In this document: positions 43,320 through 51,050 of the stretch, in pieces
How the letters are laid out: every line of letters begins with the position of its first letter
Numbering within the stretch: position 1 is the first letter of the stretch
From: a bacterium
GTDB taxonomy: Bacteria; Desulfobacterota; Binatia; HRBIN30; CADEER01
NCBI GenBank assembly: GCA_030430165.1
Contig: JAUIGL010000015.1
Span: 21,103-85,102, forward strand
Length of the DNA: 64,000 nt
Reading direction: 5' to 3'
Made by a program: the position numbers and the translations under genes
Notes under the pieces: generated by a model
What the model was told of the DNA's origin: nothing
The model's database searches: none
Seen by the model: only the letters and a program-made list of their open reading frames with translations

Positions 43320-43802
43320 ATGACGACCGGAGACGTTACCACCACCAGCGGCTCAACCGGCCGCGACGAATACATCGCGAAGGTTCGAGAATGGGCGGAG
43401 GCCTATGGCGACGACACGATCCGCGACAGAATCTACGTGCTTGTCGGCAACGTTGCCATCGCGCTGGACAACATAGGAATCGAATCCGATGCATGGTGCT
43501 GGCCGGATCCGGACCTTCGCAAGACCGAACACATCCCGTATCATCGGCACGCGAACTGTCTGCACTTCCAGAAAACGTCAAATCAGAACTGGTACGCTAT
43601 CCTACTGCACAACAATCCGCGCGTCGCAGCACCCGTTTTCGCTCTCTATCCATCGGACGACACCAAGGGGGTGGACGATCCCGTCTACGGAGTTAAGCGT
43701 CGCTACCCCGCGGGTTGGCAGGGCGGAAACCATCTCGCCCTGCTCGAGTATTCGGACACGGCAAGCGAGATCGAGAACAAGATCAGGGCGGCTACGCCGT
43801 AG
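43320..43802 (+). CDS. Protein of unknown function
   Basis: 160 residues from ATG 43320, chosen because GAGGAG lies about ten bases before it; an upstream TTG (43242) and ATG (43284) are in frame. The protein is soluble, rich in Trp and Asn, with YVLVGNVAIALDNIGIESDAW and QNWYAILLHNNPRVAAP strands. The codon and base composition is clearly lower in GC than the neighbours. The stop is three bases before the peptidase start, so the two genes form one unit. No family recognised. Confidence 0.65.
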   Translation: MTTGDVTTTSGSTGRDEYIAKVREWAEAYGDDTIRDRIYVLVGNVAIALDNIGIESDAWCWPDPDLRKTEHIPYHRHANCLHFQKTSNQNWYAILLHNNPRVAAPVFALYPSDDTKGVDDPVYGVKRRYPAGWQGGNHLALLEYSDTASEIENKIRAATP

Positions 43803-43805
43803 ACG

Positions 43806-45104
43806 ATGAAAAGACTCCGTCCGATACCAAGCTTGCTCACGCTCTTCACTCTGAGCAGCGCCACCGCAGCGTTGCCACAAGACCGAACCTGGATCGTGAC
43901 CGATCGCCAGGTGGCGCTCGACACACGCGACAAGCTGGAGGAGCTCGATCTGATCGACTCCGAGGAGGCGGTCTTCAACCTCGTCCCCTCGACTGGCCCC
44001 CTGGTCACCGTGGAGATCAACCGGGCCGGCCTGGGCAGGCTCAAGACCATCGTCCATCGAGAGTACAACCACTGCGGCGGCTTCTCACCGCACTCGAACC
44101 GGGCGGAGGCGCGGGCGCAAGAGAGGAGGCCCGCCTATCAACCGAACTTCACGTTATCCTCGCCGAAGTTTGCCGCGGTCGTCGACCAACAAGCAGTCGT
44201 TGTTCCCGCGCTCGACGAGATCGATGCGACTCGAATCGCGGCGGTCGTGTGCAAACTGGAGTCGTTTCACAACCGCCACTACGACACAGACAACGGCCAG
44301 GCCGCGTCTGACTACCTGCTGCAGTTGTGGGAGTCCTACACCTCGTCGCGATCCGACATCACCGTGCGCAAGGTGCCGCACGACGACTGGAAGCAGGATA
44401 CGGTGATGGCGCGAATCGAGGGGCGCGAGACCCCGTCTGAAGTCGTTGTCATCGGCGCCCACCTCGACTCGATCTATTGTGTCGAGTATCCGGGACTGGA
44501 CCGGACCTGCACCAGAGATCACCCAGCTCCCGGAGCCGACGACGATGCTTCGGGCATCGCCGCCGTTTCCGAGATCTTGAGGGTGGTGGCAAGCTCCGAC
44601 TTCAAGCCACGCAGGACCATCGAGTTCATCGCCTACGCCGCCGAGGAAGAGGGGCTCAAAGGATCTCGTGAGCTGATTCAGAAGGAGTACTCGGGAACGG
44701 ATCGCCAAGTAATTGGCGCCATGCAACTCGACATGGTCGGCTTCAAGGGATCCGAGAAAGACGTGTACTTCGTCAGCGACGCGACCAGCCAACAACTAAC
44801 CGACTTCGTCAAGAGTATGATCGCCACATACAATTCCTCGGCTCCGCACCGAATCGAAGTCGGAGAGGACATCACCTGCGGATACGCGTGCTCTGATCAC
44901 GTCTCTTGGTACGAGGAAGGGGTCCACACGGTATTCCCGTTCGAGGCAAATCGGGAACAATCGAACAAGAAGATTCACTCCGAGGGTGACACAGGCGACC
45001 ACATGCGTTCGATCGACAGCGATCATCCGCTTCGCTTCGCCAAGCTAGGCCTCGAGTACGTAATCGAGATGGCGAAGGGACATACCCCCCAACCTCCTGA
45101 GTAG
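43806..45104 (+). CDS. Secreted M28-family zinc aminopeptidase
   Basis: 432 residues. A signal peptide (about 1-22) precedes a propeptide-like region and the M28 catalytic domain. Zinc ligands and signatures are visible: VVIGAHLDSIYC, APGADDDASGIAAVSEIL, FIAYAAEEEGLKGSREL, MQLDMVGF and a late KIHSEGDTGDHM. CGYACSDHVSWYEEGV contains a CxxxC disulfide pair, as in the Vibrio/Aeromonas leucyl aminopeptidases. It probably removes N-terminal residues from extracellular peptides. The base composition is lower in GC than the flanks. Confidence 0.92.
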   Translation: MKRLRPIPSLLTLFTLSSATAALPQDRTWIVTDRQVALDTRDKLEELDLIDSEEAVFNLVPSTGPLVTVEINRAGLGRLKTIVHREYNHCGGFSPHSNRAEARAQERRPAYQPNFTLSSPKFAAVVDQQAVVVPALDEIDATRIAAVVCKLESFHNRHYDTDNGQAASDYLLQLWESYTSSRSDITVRKVPHDDWKQDTVMARIEGRETPSEVVVIGAHLDSIYCVEYPGLDRTCTRDHPAPGADDDASGIAAVSEILRVVASSDFKPRRTIEFIAYAAEEEGLKGSRELIQKEYSGTDRQVIGAMQLDMVGFKGSEKDVYFVSDATSQQLTDFVKSMIATYNSSAPHRIEVGEDITCGYACSDHVSWYEEGVHTVFPFEANREQSNKKIHSEGDTGDHMRSIDSDHPLRFAKLGLEYVIEMAKGHTPQPPE

Positions 45105-45152
45105 CGCGCATCGATTACTCTCGCACTCCCCTGCCGATCGCCTATTCGGCTC

Positions 45153-46556
45153 TCACCCGCCCGGCGCATACACAGTCGCCTTCCGCCTCCCCGAGCCGAA
45201 CTGCTGCAACCTCTCCCACCCCTCGACCTCGATCCGATCGCGAACGATTCGGTTCTCGGGGGCCCCCGGTACCGAGCGCACCAGAAGATCGGCCGGCGCG
45301 CTCGGGCCTACGATTCGAAACCCCTCAGAAACGTAGCCCAACACCGGATGTTCGAGATTCATACTCAGCGGCCAGGCAGCGGCAACGGTCGCGTCGGGTC
45401 GATTCTCTTGCAACCAGCCCGCCAAGGACTGCTGCGTTCGCACGATCTCGACGTACCCCATGTTGGTCTCGTAGTTGCCCCCCCAGTCCGGGCTGCCCGG
45501 CAACTTGCCAACGAACACGATCGCAACCACGGCAACCGCGAGCCAGGGGATCGGCCACCAGAAACGACGGCCCAGTGACATTAGTGCAAGCGCCGCCATC
45601 ACCGAGAGAAAGGGAAAGGCGGGCAACAGATAGCGTGGCAGCACGAAGATCACCGAGAACGCCGCCCAGAACGGCAGCACCACCATCGCGCACAACGCAA
45701 TCTCGCGCCGCGCGAACGCCGCTGGCACGAACAACAGCGCCAAAGTAATGGAAGTCGTCAACAGCCATCGCCCCTGGTAGGACAGCAACCAGCGCGACGT
45801 CTCGCGCAGCTGCGCAAACGACGGCGACGCCAACGTGTGCGAGTCGAAGTAGTGGTTGTCGACCAGGCGTCCGGTCGTCCACCAAGTCGCCAAGAAGAAG
45901 AGCGCGAGGACCAGCGCAGGGCTCGCCAGCGCCAGCGACTCGGCAAACCGCCGCTCGCGTTCAACACGGAACAGCAGGTGATAGCCAGCCACCGCCGCCA
46001 CCACGCCCAGCCCTGTCTCTTTGCAGAGCAGCAAAGCCGCCGCGGCGCACCCATACGCCCGCCAACGCCCCTGCAGATAGAACAGCCCGGCCAGCAAACC
46101 CAGCGCCGCAACCGTCATGTCGCCGTGCATCATCCCCGCCTGCGCGAAGAACAACGGATCCAACAACAGGAGCAGCATCGCCACCGCCCCAGCGCTCACC
46201 CCGCCGAGCAGCGTGCCGATGCGAAACGTCAGATAGAGGCAGGCCGCCGCCAGACCAACCGCGACCAGGTGCGTCAGCACGATCGAATGCCCGAACACCT
46301 GATAGAGGATCGCCAACCCGGCATAGATCCCAGCCGGATGCCCGTAGAACCGCCCCGAGTCATGGCGCCCCGGAAGCACATGATCGAGGCCGTGCTCCGC
46401 AAGCCAGATCGAAGGCAGCACGTACGCTCCCGCTTCGTCCCAGTAGTACGGTACCCAGAGAACGTCCCACTTGAGAGTATAGAACAGCGGGACGACGACC
46501 AACCCGAGCCAAGCCCAGCCGCGCGAAGTATCAGAATCCCGCCCCGCCTCCGCCAT
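45153..46556 (-). CDS. GT-C glycosyltransferase-like membrane protein (ArnT/PMT family)
   Basis: 467 residues and about ten membrane spans. The first loop has YYWDEAGAYVLPSIWLAEHG, with the Asp-Glu motif typical of GT-C (family 39-like) enzymes that use polyprenyl-phosphate sugar donors. A second acidic loop (DSGRFYGHPAGIYAGLAILY) follows. The C-terminal part is a small soluble beta domain (GWLQENRPDATVAAAWPLSMNLEHP). It likely transfers a sugar to a lipid or protein in the periplasm. Donor and acceptor are unknown. It is the downstream neighbour of the CsgG operon but 107 bases away. Confidence 0.8.
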   Translation of the reverse strand: MAEAGRDSDTSRGWAWLGLVVVPLFYTLKWDVLWVPYYWDEAGAYVLPSIWLAEHGLDHVLPGRHDSGRFYGHPAGIYAGLAILYQVFGHSIVLTHLVAVGLAAACLYLTFRIGTLLGGVSAGAVAMLLLLLDPLFFAQAGMMHGDMTVAALGLLAGLFYLQGRWRAYGCAAAALLLCKETGLGVVAAVAGYHLLFRVERERRFAESLALASPALVLALFFLATWWTTGRLVDNHYFDSHTLASPSFAQLRETSRWLLSYQGRWLLTTSITLALLFVPAAFARREIALCAMVVLPFWAAFSVIFVLPRYLLPAFPFLSVMAALALMSLGRRFWWPIPWLAVAVVAIVFVGKLPGSPDWGGNYETNMGYVEIVRTQQSLAGWLQENRPDATVAAAWPLSMNLEHPVLGYVSEGFRIVGPSAPADLLVRSVPGAPENRIVRDRIEVEGWERLQQFGSGRRKATVYAPGG

Positions 46557-46662
46557 GCGCCCGCTCTATCTGCCCGGACACGACAACGCCAACCTCGACC
46601 GGAAGCGGGCCCGCGAGGGCGCCCGCTAGCTAGCGCAGCTGCGCCGCGGCCACGGCCAACTC

Positions 46663-47463
46663 TCAGTTCTCGTCGGCGGACACCTGCGGACTCCCTCGTC
46701 CGGAACCTCTTCGCGAGCGGCCGCTGCGCGGGGCCGGACGCGAGCTCGACGAGGCCTCGGACTTCTTCGCTTCCCAGTCGGTCTTGTAGAGCGGGTGTCG
46801 CGGCCCGAAGAGAAACGGATGCAGTCCCTGCAACCGCATATCCTGCCCGGTCTCGGTGTCGACCGCTGCGATCGCCTGCCAGTTCGCCTGCCGCGCCAAC
46901 GGAACGTAGTTAGGCGCAAGCTTGGTCGCGGCGGCCTGGATCGCCATTACCGCCAGGTCGGCGATGACGTTGCCCGTCGCCACGGTGTCGGGTGAGTAGA
47001 CGAGAGTGCGTGACGACTCCCACAACGGGCGACCGGTCTTGCCGCTCACCAGGAGATACTCGAATCCAACTTTCACCTGGGTCGTCAACACCAGGTACTG
47101 CGACTGCCAGTTGTTGATCTTGATGAAGAGAATGCTGTCGGCGCCGAACAGCCTGGCGACCTTGACCGGATCCGCTTCGTGCACCAGGCCGGGATCGGAA
47201 AGGCCGGCATCGGCGAGCAGCGCTCTGGTCAGGTTGACCGGAAAGACATAGTAGCCGCGCTCGGCGATCGGCACCGAAATGGTTGCGAGGAAGTAGTCGT
47301 CGGCTCCCACCTCGGGAGAGTTGTTCATCACCGGCACGACCAGCACCGATCGCGGGTTCTCCTCTTTGAAGGCTGTGTAGTCGAAGGGCTCGTGCTTGAC
47401 ACAGCCAACCATCGCGCTCGCGGCGAACACCCCCGCCAACACCGCTCGAACCAAGGCCGCCAT
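46663..47463 (-). CDS. DUF799 (GNA1162-like) lipoprotein
   Basis: 266 residues. The signal ends MVGC (Cys21). RSVLVVPVMNNSPEVGADDYFLATISVPIAERGYYVFPV (in parts) is the DUF799/GNA1162 signature, with a TolB-N-like fold. SILFIKINNWQSQYLVLTTQVKVGFEYLLV is also characteristic. A basic, Ser/Arg-rich tail at the end is not part of the family. It overlaps the DUF4810 gene by one base (TGATG) and closes the CsgG operon. Outer-membrane-linked; the role is unknown. Confidence 0.88.
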   Translation of the reverse strand: MAALVRAVLAGVFAASAMVGCVKHEPFDYTAFKEENPRSVLVVPVMNNSPEVGADDYFLATISVPIAERGYYVFPVNLTRALLADAGLSDPGLVHEADPVKVARLFGADSILFIKINNWQSQYLVLTTQVKVGFEYLLVSGKTGRPLWESSRTLVYSPDTVATGNVIADLAVMAIQAAATKLAPNYVPLARQANWQAIAAVDTETGQDMRLQGLHPFLFGPRHPLYKTDWEAKKSEASSSSRPAPRSGRSRRGSGRGSPQVSADEN

Positions 47464-47999
47464 CAGGGCAGAACCTCCGTTTCGGGCTCACCCTCCAGTT
47501 CCATCGGCGGATTCTCCTGCAACATCTCGACGATCTCGCCGCTACCTTCGAAGGAATCCTCCTGCACCACCTCCGACATCGCCGGCTCGGGCTCCGTCCA
47601 CAGTACGGCGTCCGCGCTCTCCTCGCCGTCGGCTTCGCCCTCCTCTTGCGCCCGCGCGTTGGCGATCAAGGTATCCATCAGCACCACCGCCTCCGGCCAG
47701 TCATCCTTCTCGCGCTGCCAGTAGACGACAGCGCCGTCGATGTCGCCGTTGAGATAGTGGAGGTAGCCGTACTCGGCGCACAGTCCGGGCGGCACGCGAA
47801 GGCCCTTCTCGTCCGCCGTGCGGATGATCTCTCCGAGCTCGGCGAAGTACGACGCTCGGCTGGCCGGGTTGCGATAGAGCTTGTGCAGTGAGTCTTCGTA
47901 GTTGCCCCAGTGGTAGAGCCCCGGCTTCGCACAGCCACCCAACCACGCGAGCGCGACCACCATCACGACGCGCGCTGCGGAACAGCGCTGACCGCTCAT
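47463..47999 (-). CDS. DUF4810 lipoprotein
   Basis: 178 residues from ATG 47999, overlapping the PEGA-like gene's stop. The lipobox is LGGC (Cys23). GLYHWGNYEDSLHKLYRNP and RVPPGLCAEYGYLHYLNGDIDGAVVYWQREKDDWPEA (in parts) match DUF4810, a TPR-like helical family that accompanies CsgG and DUF799 in many proteobacteria. The C-terminal third is very acidic. Its position in the operon is the usual one. Confidence 0.88.
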   Translation of the reverse strand: MSGQRCSAARVVMVVALAWLGGCAKPGLYHWGNYEDSLHKLYRNPASRASYFAELGEIIRTADEKGLRVPPGLCAEYGYLHYLNGDIDGAVVYWQREKDDWPEAVVLMDTLIANARAQEEGEADGEESADAVLWTEPEPAMSEVVQEDSFEGSGEIVEMLQENPPMELEGEPETEVLP

Positions 48000-48331
48000 T
48001 GCGGACCGGCCGGTACCGTCAACGTCTTCGTCGAGGCCGAGCCGAGGAAGACCTCGCGCCGTAGAACCGTCTCCTCGCCGCGACGCACCTCGACGACGTG
48101 CGTCCCCGGACGCAAGCGCAGGGCTTGCTCGCCCGAATACGCCGCCGCGGCGCCGTAATCGACACCGTCGACCCACAGCGAAGCCCCTTCCGGCGCATTC
48201 GCGATGACGATCGCCGGCGCTTCGTCGACTGTGCTTGTCGCCGACTGGGGCATGTGCACGCAACCAAGCGGCGCCACCACCGCCGGTGTCATGCAGACGA
48301 GGACGACTACGGCGCGAATCCCAAGTCTCAT
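47996..48331 (-). CDS. Small PEGA-domain-like lipoprotein
   Basis: 111 residues. The signal ends PLGC (Cys24). The mature part, APAIVIANAPEGASLWVDGVDYGAAAAYSGEQALRLRPGTHVVEVRRG (read in parts), has the PEGA-type strand pattern (A-P-x-G-A-x-L-x-V-D-G, then G-x-H-x-V). It overlaps both neighbours by four bases (ATGA), so it is translated with CsgG and DUF4810. Extra PEGA genes are not a standard part of the CsgG-DUF4810-DUF799 set and may be an adapter here. Confidence 0.75.
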   Translation of the reverse strand: MRLGIRAVVVLVCMTPAVVAPLGCVHMPQSATSTVDEAPAIVIANAPEGASLWVDGVDYGAAAAYSGEQALRLRPGTHVVEVRRGEETVLRREVFLGSASTKTLTVPAGPQ

Positions 48332-49326
48332 TGGTCCACCTCGACGACGATCAGGCCCGCCCTGTTCTCCGGCGCAACGGCGCCGCTGACGATCTCACAC
48401 ACCGAGCCCTCCGTCGCCTCATCATCGCCGAAGTGAGAGAGCACGCGAATCCGCGCGATCGCGGTGCCAGGGAGCTGGATCGGCATCCCAGACTCGGGCG
48501 ACTCGACGATCTTGCCGCGCCGCACCACCTCGAGCTGATCGCCGACCTTCAAACCCTGCCGAGCTCCGCCCGTAATGAAAACCCTGCCGTCTTGTACGTC
48601 GAGCACGTAGGCATTCCAGGGTCGTCGCTCGAGCTCCGTCACCACTTCGTCGAGAACGTCCGTGATCGCCGCCGAGATCGCTTTCTCGTTGAGGGTGCTG
48701 TCGTAGTTCGCGCGCGACCCGAAGCCTGCCACTTCGCCAGTTTCGGTGATCGCCTCGCCGGCGCCGTCGGCGCCGAAGAAGACGCGGCCGGTGACGACGT
48801 CGACCAAGCGCATATTGACCTTGGCGCGCACGCGCTGGCGCTTGGTCGAGCTGAGAAAGCCCGTCTTACCCTCGGTGACTCTACCGAACTCGGTCACCGA
48901 TCCGATGATCAGGGTATCCACCCCGACCATCTTCCCCTTACCGAGGATCCCCTGCTCGCGGCGGACCTTCTCGATGTCGGGGCGTTCGAAGATGATGAAC
49001 CGACCCATCCGCTGCAGCTCGGTCGAGAGGATGTCCGCCGCTTGCTTGCCGAGCGGATCGAGATCCGCGTCGAGCAGCAGCCCCCGCCCGTAGGTCGACT
49101 CGTTGGTAAACCGGCCGACGGCCACCTTTCGCTTGTACGACTTCTCCTGCGGCGCGGTCGCGCGCACCTGCGCGGCCCGCTGCTCCTCCTGACTCAACGG
49201 ATTCACCACCGGCTTGGGCGGTGGCTCCACCACGGCGCAGGACGCGAGCAGGGCGAGGGGGAACGCGCAGGCGCCAAGCAGCCGCACTTCGCGGGGAAAG
49301 ATGTTTCGCACGACACGCGAGGACAT
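48328..49326 (-). CDS. CsgG/HfaB-family outer-membrane lipoprotein
   Basis: 332 residues. The signal ends LLASC (Cys30). KRKVAVGRFTNESTYGRGLL and LGKQAADILSTELQRMGRFIIFERPDIEKV match the CsgG N-terminal region, and VDTLIIGSVTEFGR and RVRAKVNMRLVDVVTGRVFFGADG the central strands. CsgG-type proteins form outer-membrane secretion rings, as in curli export. No curli subunit or chaperone is nearby. The protein heads a four-gene operon of lipoproteins overlapping by one to four bases. Confidence 0.9.
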   Translation of the reverse strand: MSSRVVRNIFPREVRLLGACAFPLALLASCAVVEPPPKPVVNPLSQEEQRAAQVRATAPQEKSYKRKVAVGRFTNESTYGRGLLLDADLDPLGKQAADILSTELQRMGRFIIFERPDIEKVRREQGILGKGKMVGVDTLIIGSVTEFGRVTEGKTGFLSSTKRQRVRAKVNMRLVDVVTGRVFFGADGAGEAITETGEVAGFGSRANYDSTLNEKAISAAITDVLDEVVTELERRPWNAYVLDVQDGRVFITGGARQGLKVGDQLEVVRRGKIVESPESGMPIQLPGTAIARIRVLSHFGDDEATEGSVCEIVSGAVAPENRAGLIVVEVDQ

Positions 49327-49872
49327 CCGCCGAGCATTATCAATCGAAGGGAAGTGAGTCCAACCGTGAGCTACGCATTCGTGTACTTGTCGGTCGAACC
49401 GCCCTACCTACCCGACAGCGGCTGTCGCGCAGATGCATGCATTCGCTCCCACCCAGGCCGGAGGTAGTGGGTCAGTTTGGACCTCCGGAACTAGGCTGAG
49501 CCTCGCTTCCTCCTACGCTCCGTGAGCTTCGGACGACAGGACGCTCGGTTATCCGAGGGTCCCTCACCCGGCCTTCCGCCTTCGCTCTGCGAGCTACGGA
49601 GGACGAGTCGGCCGACCTCTCCCGCAGGGAGAGGCATCTGAATTCCCTTCTCCCTGTGGGAGAAGGACAGGACGAGGGTCCCTCGAATGAGGGCGAAGCC
49701 CCACCAATGTATCTTCGGAGCGTTCCAACGTCCCGATCGCGGTCGAAACGCTTCGGACGCTCTACGAGGTTCAAACTGACCCACGACCTGGCCGGACCAG
49801 CACTTGACTCACTCGCCCGACACGGGCATTCGAGGCCCTTTTGACTTCGCCGCCAGCTTGCAGAGGTACGCA
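49327..49872. other. 546-base divergent gap with an inverted-repeat-bounded segment
   Basis: Between the divergent CsgG and dockerin-like genes no coding frame is convincing. GTGGGTCAGTTTGGACCTCC (49467-49486) and its inverse (49765-49784) bound a 318-base segment. Inside lie small hairpins of the CTCTCCC..GGGAGAG and CTTCTCCC..GGGAGAAG type (about 49616-49672), like those of the other intergenic cassettes. Promoters for both neighbours probably flank it, but I see no clear box. Confidence 0.5.
49467..49784. repeat. 318-bp segment with 20-bp imperfect terminal inverted repeats
   Basis: The 20-base ends match in inverse orientation at 18 of 20 positions by eye (GTGGGTCAGTTT is shared without change). 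The inside has no gene and no clear palindrome beyond small hairpins. It could be a MITE relic or two unrelated inverted copies of one short repeat. No target duplication can be fixed. Confidence 0.45.
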
Positions 49873-50889
49873 ATGAAGATCCAACTGATCCTGTCGACAG
49901 CCGCCTTGTTTGCCGCTTCCGCGCTGGCACAACCGATCTGTCCCAGCGACTGCGACAGGAACACCAGCGTCTCAGTTTCCGAGCTCGTCCGCGCAGTCAA
50001 CATCCTGCTCGGCGCGCCGCTCTCGCTTTGCACGGCAGCCGACGTCGACGGCAACGGGTCGGTCACGGTCTCGGAGCTCATCCAGGCCGTCAATGCCTCC
50101 TCTTACGGCTGTTTCGTGACACCCCCCACACGGACTCCCACACCGAGGGCGACTAGTACTCCGTCGCCGACCCGAACTGAAGTGGGACAGGGGCCGCAGC
50201 TTTCCAACCTGGTCCTGGCCGAAGGCAACGACCCCACCGAGCTCGAAACGTGTCGCGAGCTCGGCTCGAGCAACGCCATCCACTACGAGGTCGACTATCT
50301 CGGCAACGTCGTCAACGGGAAGTTGCGACGACGCACCGTCACCTCGCCGAGGCGTGAAGTTTCCGAACTCGAGTTCGAGATCGACGTCGAGCCCGGCAGC
50401 GAGGAGTCGGGGCGGCTCGCACACTGGTTCTGCTACCTGCCGCAGCTCGATGTCGACGAGATCTCGGTCGAAACGACCCTGGTCACCGCGGACGGACAGA
50501 TCTCCAACACGATCGAGGAGACGATCGCCGCTGCCGAGCCCCAGGAACCACGCCTCAGCACTCCGGAGGCACGCTACGCCAGCTCGGCGCAGGAGCTCCG
50601 GCCGTGCACCGACTTCGGCTTCCCCGGCGGATACTTTCTCACTCTCCGGTACCAGGGCCGCTGGGATGCCGGCGACGCACTCCTCGTACAAACCGCCTCC
50701 GCAATGGGCAACACGGATGTCATCCAAGACTTCGTTCCGAGCGGAGCCTATTCCCGCGAGGCGGGCACCATCGCCATCATCCAGTGCCTCAACACCGAGC
50801 GCTTCGACGTCGACGTCCGGATCGAAGCGCAGTTGCAGTTTCGCGACGGCGACCGATCGAACACGGCCGCTACCTTCCTCCGTCGCTAG
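49873..50889 (+). CDS. Secreted protein with dockerin/EF-hand-like repeats
   Basis: 338 residues from ATG 49873 with AGAGG upstream. A signal peptide (about 1-20) leads to two 24-residue repeats with Ca-binding Asp/Asn loops (CDRNTSVSVSELVRAVNILLG and ADVDGNGSVTVSELIQAVNAS), like half-dockerins. A short TP linker (RTPTPRATSTPSPT) and a mainly beta C-terminal domain with paired Cys follow. The repeats suggest attachment to a partner or calcium-dependent folding; no cohesin is visible in the window. Confidence 0.75.
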   Translation: MKIQLILSTAALFAASALAQPICPSDCDRNTSVSVSELVRAVNILLGAPLSLCTAADVDGNGSVTVSELIQAVNASSYGCFVTPPTRTPTPRATSTPSPTRTEVGQGPQLSNLVLAEGNDPTELETCRELGSSNAIHYEVDYLGNVVNGKLRRRTVTSPRREVSELEFEIDVEPGSEESGRLAHWFCYLPQLDVDEISVETTLVTADGQISNTIEETIAAAEPQEPRLSTPEARYASSAQELRPCTDFGFPGGYFLTLRYQGRWDAGDALLVQTASAMGNTDVIQDFVPSGAYSREAGTIAIIQCLNTERFDVDVRIEAQLQFRDGDRSNTAATFLRR

Positions 50890-51050
50890 CCTGCATAGAA
50901 AGCTGGCGAGCATCCAGACTCGCCCCCATCCCACCCCCTCCACCAGTCCGGCGCCGCCGTCTGTCAGCAACTACATATCATCTTCCACTTGTGCCCGACC
51001 TGCCGCCGGTGCTAGCTCGGACCCTTCTGATTCGCCAAGGGGGAGGTCGA

